Positions 12,620-24,100 of a stretch of DNA of 64,000 nucleotides are shown here, one piece after another. The translations under genes and the position numbers were made by a program. Position 1 is the first letter of the stretch, and every line of letters starts with the position of its first letter. Below the pieces are notes generated by a model. That model was not told the origin of the DNA. It ran no database searches and was given only the letters and a program-made list of their open reading frames with translations. Source of the DNA: Cytophagaceae bacterium (GTDB lineage: Bacteria; Bacteroidota; Bacteroidia; Cytophagales; UBA9547); NCBI GenBank assembly GCA_027488865.1, contig JAIYAU010000024.1, forward strand, positions 1-64,000, in the 5' to 3' direction.

Positions 12620-15466
12620 ATGCCTGTAAATTCGATTATTGCCTATCCTGATGTAGATAGTCTTGATCCCAAGGACTTTATAATTATTAAAAAGGCGAGG
12701 GTTAATAACCTGAAGGAATTGAGTGTAGCTATTCCACGTAATAAATTTGTTGTAATTACGGGCTTGTCTGGTAGTGGTAAATCGTCTTTAGCTTTTGATA
12801 CATTGTACGCAGAAGGGCAACGTGTTTACGTTGAAAGTCTTAATTCGTATGCAAGGCAATTTTTGGCTAGAATGGAAAAACCTGAAGTGGAATACATAAA
12901 AGGTATTTCGCCAGCTATAGCTATTGAACAAAGGGTTTCTACTAAAAACCCAAGAAGTACTGTTGGAACGACCACTGAAATTTATGATTATTTTAAGCTA
13001 TTATTTGCAAGAATTGGAAAAACCATCTCTCCTATTTCTGGCCAAATTGTGCGTAAAGACAGTGTTACTGATGTAGTAAATTATTTACTAGCCCAAGAAA
13101 ACGGCTCGAAGGTAATAATTTCTGCCCCTCTCCAAATTAAAGAAAACAGAACCTTAATTCAAGAACTATCCATTTTACTTCAAAAGGGATTTACTCGGGT
13201 ACTAGAACAAGGTGAACTAAAATACATTGAAGACTTATTAGCATCAAGTACTGAAGTATCAAACACCTCCAGTTTTGAAATTTTAATTGATAGAGTTACG
13301 GTTCAAGTAGAGGACGAACAATTTGCCTTTAGAATGGGTGACTCAGTGCAAACAGCATTTTTTGAAGGGGAAGGCACTTGTTTTATAGAAATTTTAGATC
13401 TAGAAAAAAGGACCTTTTCTGATAAATTTGAGCTGGATGGTATCGTATTTGAAGAGCCTAATGCCAACTTTTTTACCTTTAACAATCCGTACGGTGCCTG
13501 CAAAACCTGTGAAGGATTTGGAAGTGTGCTAGGCATTGATATTGATTTAGTAATTCCTAATAAAAATCAATCCATTTACGAAGGTGCTATTGCCCCATGG
13601 AAGGGTGATAAAATGGGCGAATGGCTTACTCCCCTAGTAAAAAATGGTATTTTATTTGATTTTCCTATTCATCGATCTTATTATGATTTAAGTGCTGAAG
13701 AAAAAGAGTTATTATGGACAGGCAATAGCTATTTTGAAGGTTTAACTGCTTTTTTTAATTATTTAGAATCTCAGACACATAAAATTCAATATAGGGTTAT
13801 GTTGTCACGCTATCGTGGAAGAACTACCTGTCCCGATTGTAGAGGCTCACGATTGAGAAAAGATGCTGGTTATGTAAAAATTGCGAATAAATCTATCCAA
13901 GATTTGGTGCTAATGCCTGTAACAGAATGCCTTGAATTTTTTAAAACTGTCCAACTCGACACGCATGAAGAAAAAGTTGGTAAAAGAATTTTTGTTGAAA
14001 TAAATAATAGGCTTAATTATCTTGACCAAGTTGGTTTAGGATACCTCACTCTCAATAGATTAACTTCAACCCTATCAGGTGGAGAGTTTCAGCGAATTAA
14101 GTTAGCCACTGCTTTAGGGAGCGCACTTGTGGGATCAATGTATGTATTAGACGAACCGAGTATTGGGTTGCACCCTCGTGATACACAAAGGCTCATTGGT
14201 GTTTTAAAACAACTACGTGATTTAGGAAATACGGTGATCGTGGTAGAACATGAAGAAGAGGTGATGTTGGCTGCGGATGAAATTATAGACATTGGACCTG
14301 ATGCTGGGTCGCAAGGTGGTGAGCTCGTTTTTCAACTTCGTAGAGATCAAATACAAAAAAACGGAAGCTTAAAAGACCTGTTAAGCAAGTCCCACACTTT
14401 TAACTATCTTACTGGGGTAGAAGGTGCTTACGAACCTAGAACGCCAAGGCCATGGACAAAATTTATAGAAATTAAAGGCGCTAGCGAAAATAATTTGAGA
14501 AATGTTTCAGTTAAGTTTCCTTTAAATATTTTTACCGTGATTACTGGAGTGAGTGGTTCTGGTAAATCTACATTGGTTAAAAAAGTTCTGATGCCTGCAT
14601 TACTAAAAACTACAGGAGGATTTACTGAGGAAATGAATGGGAAATACGATCGCATTGAAGGAGATTTACAAGTAGTAAAGAAGGTAGAGTTTATTGATCA
14701 AAACCCTATTGGTAAATCGTCAAGATCCAATCCTGTTACCTACGTGAAAGCGTATGACTACATCCGAAACTTATTTGCAGATCAGCCCTTGTCTCAGGCA
14801 CGAGGATATAAACCTGCTTTCTTTTCATTCAACATCGACGGAGGAAGATGTGATATGTGCCAAGGAGAAGGGCAAATCAAAGTTGAAATGCAATTTATGG
14901 CCGATATCTACCTTAAATGTGAAAGTTGTCATGGCAAAAGATTTAAACAAGAAATATTAGAAATTAAATATCAAGACAAAGACATCGCAGATGTTCTAGA
15001 AATGACCATAGATGATGCCATACCATACTTTGCAAAAAATGGTAAAGTTTTAGAAAAACTTAAAGTGCTAAAAGAAGTTGGGCTTGGCTATGTTCGTTTG
15101 GGTCAATCGAGCAATACTTTAAGTGGTGGCGAAGCACAAAGAGTTAAATTGGCCTCTTACCTAGGGAAAGGTGCGGTGGAATATGCCGAAAATATGTTGT
15201 TTGTATTTGATGAGCCTACTACTGGATTACATTTTCATGATATTGCCAAACTTCTTAAGGCACTAAATGCTTTGGTAGAACAAGGCAACACGGTTATTGT
15301 AATTGAACACAACATGGAGGTTATAAGAACGGCAGATTGGGTAATAGACATGGGTCCAGATGGTGGCAAAAATGGTGGATTAGTTTGTTTTGAAGGTACA
15401 CCATTACAAATGGTAGAAATTACAAACAATCACACAGCCCATTTCTTAAAAGAAAAAATGAAGTAA
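12620..15466 (+). CDS. uvrA: Excinuclease ABC subunit A
   Basis: 948 aa, normal for the phylum. UvrA is the damage-sensing ATPase of nucleotide excision repair, loading UvrB at lesions. Two ABC modules are complete: Walker A GLSGSGKSS (~48) and GVSGSGKST (~642), signatures TLSGGEFQRIKLA and TLSGGEAQRVKLA, Walker B regions MYVLDEPSIGLHPRD and MLFVFDEPTTGLHFHD. The DNA-binding zinc finger near the C-terminal module is intact (CDMCQGEGQ...CESCHGKRF, ~743-770). In the first module only the second half of the first zinc site remains (ACKTCEGFG, without an upstream CxxC), as in other Bacteroidota UvrA proteins. Own promoter upstream; convergent with the barrel gene that follows. Confidence 0.97.
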   Translation: MPVNSIIAYPDVDSLDPKDFIIIKKARVNNLKELSVAIPRNKFVVITGLSGSGKSSLAFDTLYAEGQRVYVESLNSYARQFLARMEKPEVEYIKGISPAIAIEQRVSTKNPRSTVGTTTEIYDYFKLLFARIGKTISPISGQIVRKDSVTDVVNYLLAQENGSKVIISAPLQIKENRTLIQELSILLQKGFTRVLEQGELKYIEDLLASSTEVSNTSSFEILIDRVTVQVEDEQFAFRMGDSVQTAFFEGEGTCFIEILDLEKRTFSDKFELDGIVFEEPNANFFTFNNPYGACKTCEGFGSVLGIDIDLVIPNKNQSIYEGAIAPWKGDKMGEWLTPLVKNGILFDFPIHRSYYDLSAEEKELLWTGNSYFEGLTAFFNYLESQTHKIQYRVMLSRYRGRTTCPDCRGSRLRKDAGYVKIANKSIQDLVLMPVTECLEFFKTVQLDTHEEKVGKRIFVEINNRLNYLDQVGLGYLTLNRLTSTLSGGEFQRIKLATALGSALVGSMYVLDEPSIGLHPRDTQRLIGVLKQLRDLGNTVIVVEHEEEVMLAADEIIDIGPDAGSQGGELVFQLRRDQIQKNGSLKDLLSKSHTFNYLTGVEGAYEPRTPRPWTKFIEIKGASENNLRNVSVKFPLNIFTVITGVSGSGKSTLVKKVLMPALLKTTGGFTEEMNGKYDRIEGDLQVVKKVEFIDQNPIGKSSRSNPVTYVKAYDYIRNLFADQPLSQARGYKPAFFSFNIDGGRCDMCQGEGQIKVEMQFMADIYLKCESCHGKRFKQEILEIKYQDKDIADVLEMTIDDAIPYFAKNGKVLEKLKVLKEVGLGYVRLGQSSNTLSGGEAQRVKLASYLGKGAVEYAENMLFVFDEPTTGLHFHDIAKLLKALNALVEQGNTVIVIEHNMEVIRTADWVIDMGPDGGKNGGLVCFEGTPLQMVEITNNHTAHFLKEKMK

Positions 15467-15511
15467 AATTCTAAATAGTCGAATTAGTATTGATAGAGAA
15501 CCAAGTTGTTC

Positions 15512-16921
15512 CTAATCTACTTTGTATCTTTTAAACCAACGGTCGTTTACAGTAACACCAAAGTTGATTCTGATATATTGTTCCCTCAATAGTTCTAGCT
15601 TGCCACGTTGGCCAACCACCACACTTAGGTTGATAAACTTAGGATTAAGCTCCACTTCTTCTTTGCTTTTGGGCAACAAAAATGATATTCCTGTAGAAAA
15701 AGAAATGTCTTCAACTTGTTGTCCATTAAAGAAGTATGGCGTTTGTTGATAATTAAATCCACCTCTCCATATTATTAATTTTTCTGATTTAAAAAGTTTT
15801 AATTTTACAAATCGTTCGCCTCCTATTCCCAAAGAATAACTATTAGCCAAAGGTGCACTGTTGGCAGAATTTTTATATTGTGACCAATTTTTATAAGCAA
15901 AATCGGAAGTGATGGCCCAAGAATAGGTTCTTTCTAAATTAAAACCTACTTTAAATCCAAACGGTAGTGAATATTCGATTGGCAAATTATTTTTTAAGGT
16001 GTCTTCTGAGATAAGTCCGTCATTGTTATTTCTTCTTTGTACTGTTTTGAACTCTGTAGAGTTTCCAGTATGTGAAAAATCTGCCACGGCTCCAAAAGAA
16101 TAAATCAAACCAGAACCTTTTACGTTGGAAGTGTCTTTGCCACTAAAAGTATATTTAGAATGAGTTATTATTGAGTCCTTGTTTATCCATCTTATGGTAT
16201 TAGTTGTATCTAAAACAGATTTTGTAACTTTAATTATCTCTTTTGTTATTCTTCGCTTCAACTCATTACGATAAAAAATACCTGGTTTAAAATTAAACTC
16301 GCCATGATTGGTACGGTTATAATACACAGATTTATAATTATCACCTACTATTTGAGTACTATAATCTTCTTTAATAGAGCCAAAATAGTAAGAAGTAGTA
16401 AAACCAGTATAAATTTTATTAGTTAGTCTAAATCCATTTGCTACAAAAACTTCATTCGTACCTCCGTTCCCTTTAAAAGTATAGTTGTAATTAACAACAT
16501 CGTTAATTACCGGTTGTGTGCCATTTATTAAATAATTGACATTACTAAACCTTTTTAATCCAATAGCCGCTGACCATCTGTTTTTTGCAATAGGTACTGA
16601 AAGTAATAAATGATTAAAATTTCCTCCAGAGGAATTGTCGCTAGCAGTGGAAGTACGTAATGATTTTAATTGACCAATTACGCCAAAATCCATGGCGGTA
16701 AACTTATTAACAGGCAGAAGGGCCGGATTAGCAATATTAACAAAATAACTTGAAGGCGAAGCAACGCCAGTTTGCCCCATTTCTATATTTCTGCTAAGAC
16801 CATCTTGAGACAAATCTCCAATTCCGTTTTGTGAATAAGGTGAATTACCTATATTTTGAGCTAACATAATTTGCCCAAAACCAATCATAACAACTATTCT
16901 ACTTATTAATCTGCAATTCAT
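15512..16921 (-). CDS. Outer-membrane protein of the coaX-linked type (469 aa)
   Basis: Signal peptide in residues 1-22 (ISRIVVMIGFGQIMLAQ), then NIGNSPYSQNGIGDLSQDGL, an opening shared by a Bacteroidota family of FadL/OMPP1-like barrels encoded beside coaX. The rest has regular beta-strand alternation and ends FGVTVNDRWFKRYKVD. Probably an outer-membrane beta barrel; ligand unknown. Its ATG overlaps the end of coaX by 23 bp, so it is the last gene of the tpiA-trpF-coaX unit. Confidence 0.75.
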   Translation of the reverse strand: MNCRLISRIVVMIGFGQIMLAQNIGNSPYSQNGIGDLSQDGLSRNIEMGQTGVASPSSYFVNIANPALLPVNKFTAMDFGVIGQLKSLRTSTASDNSSGGNFNHLLLSVPIAKNRWSAAIGLKRFSNVNYLINGTQPVINDVVNYNYTFKGNGGTNEVFVANGFRLTNKIYTGFTTSYYFGSIKEDYSTQIVGDNYKSVYYNRTNHGEFNFKPGIFYRNELKRRITKEIIKVTKSVLDTTNTIRWINKDSIITHSKYTFSGKDTSNVKGSGLIYSFGAVADFSHTGNSTEFKTVQRRNNNDGLISEDTLKNNLPIEYSLPFGFKVGFNLERTYSWAITSDFAYKNWSQYKNSANSAPLANSYSLGIGGERFVKLKLFKSEKLIIWRGGFNYQQTPYFFNGQQVEDISFSTGISFLLPKSKEEVELNPKFINLSVVVGQRGKLELLREQYIRINFGVTVNDRWFKRYKVD

Positions 16922-17636
16922 TATATAACAATATGCTGTACAAACCAGTCAAAACCAAATCTGGGCTTGCAAAGATGGGATGTTTTATGCTAGTTTCAAA
17001 GAATTTAGCATCACCACCACAAATAATGACTTTCAGATCTTTATGCATATCTAAATAACGATCTATGATACCATTAATTTCTGCAGAGATACCATTTATT
17101 ACTCCACTTTGAATGCACGAGGGGGTATCATCACCCACCAAACTTGGAATACCAGATTTGGTTAATAACGGTAATCTACTCGTAAAATTGTGAAGTGCCT
17201 TAAATCTTATATCGATTCCTGGAGAGATAGAGCCTCCAATATATTGATTTTTAATATCTATAAAGTCATAAGTGATACAAGTACCCATGTCTATAACTAA
17301 ACAAGGTAATGCGGGAAAAAGGCGTTTTGCTCCAATGCAACCCGCCAGCCGGTCTGTACCCAAGGTATTTGGGCTTTTGTACGCGTTAAAGATTGGGATT
17401 GGCGTATTTTGGTCCAATACCAACACTCGACGTTTATTCGTGATGAGATTTAACACATGATGTAGGTCTTGCCCTACAGAAGATACAATTATTGGGCTAG
17501 CTGGTAGGTTGTTACAAAGTTTTACCACCTCCGACTCTTTCATTACCTGAACACTTTCAGGGACTTCGTGCAGAAATAGTCCAACCTTAATAGTTGTATT
17601 TCCTGCATCTATCACAACGTAAGGAATAGAATCCAT
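16899..17636 (-). CDS. coaX: Type III pantothenate kinase
   Basis: 245 aa. It phosphorylates pantothenate with ATP, the first step of coenzyme A synthesis. The ASKHA-fold motifs of the type III enzyme are present: DAGNTTIKVGLF (phosphate 1), GTDRLAGCIGAKRLFP, DMGTCITYDFID with the catalytic Asp, and GGSISPGIDIRFKAL. Type III kinases need a monovalent cation and are not feedback-inhibited by CoA. coaD, a later CoA step, lies 27 kb away. The ATG is 2 bp downstream of trpF's stop. Confidence 0.95.
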   Translation of the reverse strand: MDSIPYVVIDAGNTTIKVGLFLHEVPESVQVMKESEVVKLCNNLPASPIIVSSVGQDLHHVLNLITNKRRVLVLDQNTPIPIFNAYKSPNTLGTDRLAGCIGAKRLFPALPCLVIDMGTCITYDFIDIKNQYIGGSISPGIDIRFKALHNFTSRLPLLTKSGIPSLVGDDTPSCIQSGVINGISAEINGIIDRYLDMHKDLKVIICGGDAKFFETSIKHPIFASPDLVLTGLYSILLYNELQINK

Positions 17637-17638
17637 GA

Positions 17639-18304
17639 CTATTTCAAACTGGCTATTGCATTAACTAATTCTTTAGCTTTGGCCACATCTTTTAAGCCAG
17701 GCGCAAGCTCTATTCTACTATTTACATCAATTACTTTAATATTCAAGCTTTTATAATCTAGCTTCTGCAACTGTGGAATCTCTTCTAGACCAATTCCACC
17801 ACTCAAAAATAAGGGGATTTCGCCATCATACTGCTCTAGCAATGACCAGTCAAATGTTAGCCCATTTCCACCATATTCTTTTCCCTTGGTATCGAAAAGA
17901 AAATACGATATAAATGGTTTGTAAACGTTTAGAATTGAAAAGTCAAAATAATTATCTATGGCAAAAGCCTTAATAAGCTTTTTTCCTTGTTGAAATAGCT
18001 GTTCACAATAATTAGCTGATTCCTCGCCATGAAGCTGTAAAAAATTTAGGTCAAATTTATCAGAAATGGCAAGAACATAATCGATAGGGGAGTTTACAAA
18101 CACCCCAACTTTATTTATATGTTTTGGAAGTTCCTCTAGTAAAGTTGGAGAAAAATCGTCTCCTACAAATCGTTTTGATTTATCGTAGAAAATAAACCCT
18201 AAATAGTCAGGATTTAGTTGTGCTATTTTTTGGATGTTGTTGGCATCCTTCATACCACATATCTTTAGCTCCACGATAGTAACCAATTTTGAAGTTAAGC
18301 CCAC
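17639..18304 (-). CDS. trpF: Phosphoribosylanthranilate isomerase
   Basis: Catalyses the Amadori rearrangement of phosphoribosylanthranilate in tryptophan synthesis. The TIM-barrel motifs are clear: LKICGMKDANNI with the catalytic Cys at the N-terminus, YLGFIFYDKSKRFV, KVGVFVN, FLQLHGEES, and LFLSGGIGLEEIPQL near the phosphate-binding end. The track's 221-aa version begins at a GTG (18304); a second GTG at 18274 gives VELKICGM, closer to the family's usual start, so the true start is uncertain. It lies between tpiA and coaX, not with other trp genes, none of which is in the window. Confidence 0.93.
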   Translation of the reverse strand: MGLTSKLVTIVELKICGMKDANNIQKIAQLNPDYLGFIFYDKSKRFVGDDFSPTLLEELPKHINKVGVFVNSPIDYVLAISDKFDLNFLQLHGEESANYCEQLFQQGKKLIKAFAIDNYFDFSILNVYKPFISYFLFDTKGKEYGGNGLTFDWSLLEQYDGEIPLFLSGGIGLEEIPQLQKLDYKSLNIKVIDVNSRIELAPGLKDVAKAKELVNAIASLK

Positions 18305-18329
18305 AGAACTTATCCGTGGGCCAATAATT

Positions 18330-19088
18330 TTATTTCATTGCTTTTATCACATCTACAAACTTGCGAGCTTCTAAAGATGCGCCACCGATTAGTCCACCAT
18401 CTATATCCGCACATGCAAATAGTTCAGGTGCATTTGAAGCATTACAGCTTCCACCATATTGTATTGTAATCTCATTCGCTAAAGATGCTCCATATTTAGA
18501 GGCAATATGGTTTCTTATTTTTTCATGCATTTCTTGTGCTTGTGCTGTAGATGCAGTAACACCTGTGCCAATGGCCCAAATAGGTTCATAGGCTATAACC
18601 ACTTTAGTAAATTGCTCTGGACTAAGATGAAATAAGCTGTCTGTTAGTTGGCTATTTACAAAATCAATGTGAATTCCTTCTTCACGTTGTTTTAATGTTT
18701 CACCACAACAAAAAATTGGTGTGAGCCCATTTTCAAGAATAATATTCACTTTTTCAGCCAAAAACTGATTGGTTTCATTAAAATATTCGCGACGTTCACT
18801 GTGTCCAATAATAACATAGCTTACACCAACCGATTTTAACATTTCCACAGAAACCTCACCTGTGTAAGCCCCAGATTTTTTTGTGTAGCAATTTTGAGCA
18901 CCTAAAGCCACTTTACCTGAAAGTAATTTTCCCACACTGGCTAAATGAATATATGGAGCGCATATTACTACTTGTACATCTGCATTTATTTCATCTTTAA
19001 CCATGTTATTTACCTCCGAAGCAAGCTTAAGCCCTTGTTCAAAGTCGTTGTTCATTTTCCAGTTTCCTGCAATTATCTTTTTTCTCAT
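18330..19088 (-). CDS. tpiA: Triosephosphate isomerase
   Basis: 252 aa, full length. Interconverts dihydroxyacetone phosphate and glyceraldehyde 3-phosphate. N-terminal IIAGNWKMNN with the catalytic Lys, IIGHSERREYFNE with the catalytic His, AYEPIWAIGTG with the catalytic Glu and flexible loop, and the phosphate-binding YGGSCNASNAPEL and GGLIGGASL are all present. First gene of the minus-strand unit tpiA-trpF-coaX-barrel. No clear -7 box was found in the 275-bp gap between it and the divergent glycosyltransferase gene. Confidence 0.97.
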   Translation of the reverse strand: MRKKIIAGNWKMNNDFEQGLKLASEVNNMVKDEINADVQVVICAPYIHLASVGKLLSGKVALGAQNCYTKKSGAYTGEVSVEMLKSVGVSYVIIGHSERREYFNETNQFLAEKVNIILENGLTPIFCCGETLKQREEGIHIDFVNSQLTDSLFHLSPEQFTKVVIAYEPIWAIGTGVTASTAQAQEMHEKIRNHIASKYGASLANEITIQYGGSCNASNAPELFACADIDGGLIGGASLEARKFVDVIKAMK

Positions 19089-19387
19089 TTACGTTCGAGT
19101 TAATGTACTTTTGTTGTGGGTAAAAATATTGATTAATTTGTTTAAAAACAAAATGATGATTGAACAGATCCATTTAAACCCATCAAAGTGGCACAAACAA
19201 AATTTTATTATTAGACAATTTTATCTTTAAAATTATGTCCAACCTGTTATTGAGTAAATCTTGCTTAACAAAACACACCAAAAGCAAGGTTTTTATAAAA
19301 TTATCCCATATGATGAGAGAAAACTCTATTAAATTGTAGCTTTTTATCACAATTTTTTGAATTTTGCATAATTACATACCGTACAAA

Positions 19388-21121
19388 ATGCTTTACCACT
19401 TTAACAAAAATCTTATATTCTATTTGATAGCCATTGCTTTGGTACTTTATTTGCCATTGTTAGGTGCTGTCCATCTATTTGATTGGGACGAAATCAATTT
19501 TGGCGAATCTGCTCGTGAAATGTTGATTACCCGAGACTTTTTTAGGGTACAAATCAATTATGACCTATTTTGGGAAAAACCTCCGCTATTTTTTTGGCTA
19601 CAAAGTTTAATGATGGCTATTTTTGGGGTAAGTGATTACGCCTCCAGACTTCCTAATGCTTTTGTTGGTGTGGCCACTTTTATTGCTTTTTATTTGATTG
19701 GTAAAAAACACTATGATAAAAACTTCGCTGCCATTTGGTGTTTGGTATATGCTGGTTCATTCTTACCACACTTATATTTCAAATCTGGAATAATAGACCC
19801 AATATTTAACTTGTTCATTTTCTTGGGTTTATACCACATTGCAATGTTTTCAAAAAACAAAAACGAAGGTGATACCAAGCTAAGAATAAAACATACTTGC
19901 TTTGCTGGACTGTTTATTGGCCTAGCAATACTTACTAAAGGCCCTGTTGCACTATTGATTGCAATTCTATGCACCGCGGTTTATGTAATTAAAGAAAAAT
20001 CTATCAAACCATTTTCAATACGCACAATTGGAGCTTTTGGAGCAGTTTGTGGTGCTGTTTGTTTCTTATGGTTTGGTTTACAGATACTTAAAGACGGACC
20101 TTGGTTTTTAATAACCTTTATTCAATACCAAATTCGCTTGTTTTCAACGCAAGATGCTGGACATGGTGGCCCATTTATTTACCATTGGTTGGTGCTTTTA
20201 CTAGGATGTTTTCCTGGTTCAATATTTATCTTTAAATCATTAAGAAAAAATTATGACGACAATCCAGCACAAAAAACATTAAAATTTTGGATGATTATTT
20301 CTTTTTTTGTGGTTTTGATTTTGTTTTCAATTGTAAAAACAAAAATCATTCATTATTCTTCATTCTGTTATTTGCCGCTAAGTTTTCTGGCTACAGATTA
20401 TTTGTATAGGTTATTACACAACAAAAAAACCTTTCCTCTATTTCAAAAAGTTTTAATTGGTGTTATTGGTGGGGCAATTGGGCTTGCTATTGCGCTGGTG
20501 CCGTTTGTGGGCAAAAACCTTAGTAAAATTCCAAATTATATTAAAATAGAAGACAATTTTGCTATTGAAAATATGAAAGCCGAGGTCTATTGGTCAGGTT
20601 GGGAATCTCTTATAGGAATAGGCTATTTAATCACCATTGTGTATATATTAATTCAAAATAGGGAAAATGCCTTCAAAAATATGATTCTCCTATTTGTTAG
20701 TTCGCTCATTGTCATACAGTTAACTCTCTATATTATAATTCCTAAGATAGAAAGATATTCTCAAGGTGCGGCTATTGATTTCTTTATCAGTAAAAAAGGA
20801 GAAGATTGTTATGTAAATACAATTGATTACAAAAGTTATGCGCATTTGTTTTATGCGCAGATTAAACCTGATCAAAACCCAATTTATGGAAAAGCTTCAT
20901 TAAATGCATCTGATACCTTATTGTGTAGGTGTAAAAGCATTGAAAACGTGGAACAGCGAAACAACTGTGTTCGAGAATGGATGGAAAAAGGCCCAATAGA
21001 CAAAACAACGTATCTTGTTACCAAAATTGACCGTGGAGGTTGGCTGAAGGAGAACAATACTCTACAGAAAATTGGCGAAAAAAATGGGTTTGTCTTTTAT
21101 AAAAGAGAAAAAGTGCGATAA
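19388..21121 (+). CDS. GT-C glycosyltransferase (ArnT/PMT-like, 577 aa)
   Basis: Integral membrane protein of about 11-12 TM segments. The first periplasmic loop carries FDWDEINFGESAREM, the acidic motif of GT-C transferases that use polyprenyl-phosphate sugars, then YDLFWEKPPLFFWLQSL and SDYASRLPNAF typical of the ArnT/PMT_2 group, and LAILTKGPVALLIA. It probably transfers a sugar from undecaprenyl phosphate to a lipid or protein on the periplasmic face. The track starts at a TTG (19364); the ATG at 19388 (MLYHFNKNLIFYLIAIAL) is the better start. Acceptor and donor unknown. The soluble C-terminal part holds a cysteine group (CYVN, LCRCK, NNCV) that could form disulfides. Confidence 0.85.
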   Translation: MLYHFNKNLIFYLIAIALVLYLPLLGAVHLFDWDEINFGESAREMLITRDFFRVQINYDLFWEKPPLFFWLQSLMMAIFGVSDYASRLPNAFVGVATFIAFYLIGKKHYDKNFAAIWCLVYAGSFLPHLYFKSGIIDPIFNLFIFLGLYHIAMFSKNKNEGDTKLRIKHTCFAGLFIGLAILTKGPVALLIAILCTAVYVIKEKSIKPFSIRTIGAFGAVCGAVCFLWFGLQILKDGPWFLITFIQYQIRLFSTQDAGHGGPFIYHWLVLLLGCFPGSIFIFKSLRKNYDDNPAQKTLKFWMIISFFVVLILFSIVKTKIIHYSSFCYLPLSFLATDYLYRLLHNKKTFPLFQKVLIGVIGGAIGLAIALVPFVGKNLSKIPNYIKIEDNFAIENMKAEVYWSGWESLIGIGYLITIVYILIQNRENAFKNMILLFVSSLIVIQLTLYIIIPKIERYSQGAAIDFFISKKGEDCYVNTIDYKSYAHLFYAQIKPDQNPIYGKASLNASDTLLCRCKSIENVEQRNNCVREWMEKGPIDKTTYLVTKIDRGGWLKENNTLQKIGEKNGFVFYKREKVR

Positions 21122-21187
21122 AAAGAATTTAGGTTACCTTAACCTGTCGCACTAATTTTATTGCTTAATTGTTAAAAGAAAAAGTTT

Positions 21188-24100
21188 ATGCTCAACCAAA
21201 AAGAACATATTTTAGAAAATCTAAAAGCCTATAAGAAAAAACTGTTCCTCAAAAATCTAATTAGAGGGTTGTTGTTTTTTGCGCTCATTGTATTATGCTC
21301 TTTTCTAATTTTTACCACGCTTGAATATTTCGGAAGGTTTAATAGTCTGGTGAGAACGGTTTTCTTTTTTTCCTTTTTATCCCTTGCCATTTACAGCCTG
21401 TTAAAACATATTGCTGTGCCAATTTATCAACTGGCTTCCATTGATAAACAGGTAAGTGATGAAGCAGCAGCAGTTGAAATAGGAAAATACTTTCCAGAAA
21501 TTAAGGACAAACTACTCAATCTGTTACAACTTAGTAAGAACAAAGAAGATGTGGTATTGATATCAGCAGCTATAGCACAGAAATCCAATGAGTTACGTAT
21601 AATTCCATTTGTTAACGCTGTGGATATGAGCGAAAATAACAAATACGTAAAATATGTAACCATCCCTGTTTGTATTTCCGTAGCTATAATACTATTCTCT
21701 CCGCAGCTATTCTCGGAAAGTTCAGCCAGAATTGTACAATTCAATAAAAAGTTTGTACATCAAGCTCCTTTTAAATTCATTATTACCAATCAAGAATTAA
21801 CAAGTTTTTACAATGAAGATTATGAGGTAAAACTAAAACTTGAAGGCAAAGCATTTCCAGAACAGGTATACATTGTGTCAAACGATCGTAAAATCAAGAT
21901 GACCAAAATCAAGGATGATGAGTACCATTATACTTTCAAAAAAATACAGAAAAACACCCCTTTCCAATTGGAGGGTGCCAGTTATTTTTCTGACCAATAT
22001 GAAATATCTGTTGAACGTAAGCCAACATTAGAAACGTTTAAGGTTAAATTAAATTATCCAAATTACCTTAATAAACAAACAGAAACCTTAGAAAACAACG
22101 GTAATTTAATTGTCCCTGAAGGCACGAAGGCTACATGGACACTCAACCCTGTTGCAACGAATCAAGTAATGGCACAATTTGATGGGGAAAAACAGTTCCA
22201 CGTGGAACAAAATCTTTTAGGAAACTATAGTTTTGGTAAAACACTCACTAAAAATACGTTTTTGTTTCTACTCCTCAACGGCCAAAATAAAAACATTACT
22301 GAAAAAACTCAGTATTCAATAGAAGTTATTCCCGACCAGTATCCGAAAATTAATGCAGAGCATTATTATGATTCCACATTATTCAACTTTATCACCATTG
22401 CAGGTGCCATATCCGACGATTATGGTCTAACTAAGCTGGTATTTAACTATAAAGTAGGCGCCGCTGATGGGGTTCAAACTCCCTTCAAATCAGTTATAGT
22501 AAAAAATAACAGCTTAGCTTTATCGGAAAACTTTTACTTCAATTTTAATACTGACACCCTTTTATTAAACCCAGGACAATCGTTACAATATTTCATGACT
22601 GTTTGGGACAATGATGGTCATAATGGCCATAAATCAGCAAATTCAAAAGTTTTCGAAATGAAACTACCCACCAAAAATGAGCTGGAAAATGATATAAAAT
22701 CGAGTGTGGCTAAAACAGAATCACAACTGGATGAAACTATTAAAAAAACTACTCAAATGCAAAATGAGCTAGAAAAGTTACAAAACAGGTTAAAAGGAAA
22801 AAAGAACTTTGACTGGCAAGACAAAAAAGCTATTGAAGACATTATCAAAAAACACGAACAGCTAGAAAAAGAGGTGGAAGACTTTCAACAACTGCAAAAA
22901 GAACTAAAACAAAAACAAGACAAATTTACAGAGGAGGATTTAAGGATTGCGGAAAAAGCAGAACAACTTCAAAAACTTGTAGATGACCTCATGGACGAAG
23001 AAACTAAAAAACTTTATGATGAACTTCAAAAACTACTTAATGAGAAAAATAAAGAAGGAGAACTTCAAAACACTTTAGACAAGCTAGAACAAAAAGAAGA
23101 AAATCTTGAAAAAGAATTGGAGCGGGCAATGGAATTTTTCAAGCAACTCCAATTTGAAAAACAGCTTGAAGAATCTATTAAAAAACTGGACGACTTGTCA
23201 CAGAAGGAAGAGAAGCTCAGTAATTTATCTAAAGAAGAAAAAACCAATAATGAGGAGCTTAAAAACGAACAAGATAAACTTAATAAAGAGTTTAATGATT
23301 TAAAGAAGGATCTAAAGGAGTTAGACAAACTTAATGAAGAACTAGAAAACAAAAATGACCTAAAACAAAACGAACAAGAACAACAGTCGATAAAAGAGGA
23401 GATGGACAAGGCAAAGAATCAACTTGAACAGAACCAAAAACAAAAAGCCAGCAAAAGCCAAAAGGAAGCTGCGGACAAAATGAAACAAATGTCACAAAAG
23501 CTTAGCCAAATGAAGCAAGATATGCAAATGAAGCAAAACTCTGAGAACATGGAAGACCTAAGACAAATATTAGAAAACCTACTTAGTCTTTCATTTGATC
23601 AGGAAGAGGTAATGAAGGAATTCAAAAAGGTTAATCAAAGTGATCCCAAATATTTAAAATTATCTCAAAACCAACTAAAGCTTAAAGATGACGCCAAGAT
23701 TATAGAAGACAGCTTAAATACACTTGCTAAACGAGTACATCAAATAGAATCATTTATAACACGAGAACTTGGTGACATGAAAATGTACATGAATGAAAGC
23801 TTAAAAGCAATAAAACAAAGAAGAAGTGATTTGGCAGCAGGAAAACAACAATTAGCCATGACCTCCATTAACAATCTTGCATTGTTGCTTAACGATGTGT
23901 TAAAACAAATGCAAGATCAACAGCAAAACATGATGCAAGGTGCCGGATCATGTAACAAACCTAGTCCCGGTAAAGGCAAAAAACCAAACATGAGCCCTAG
24001 CCAAATGCAGCAAAAACTTAATGAACAAATGCAAGGACTTATGAAAAGCGGAAAATCAGGCAAACAAATGTCTGAAGAATTGGCTAAAATGGCTGCTCAA

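Noticed and set aside
23065-23409. Ser-rich minus-strand ORF inside DUF4175
   Set aside because: Antisense of Lys/Glu/Leu-rich coiled-coil codons gives Ser/Phe/Leu runs; a shadow.
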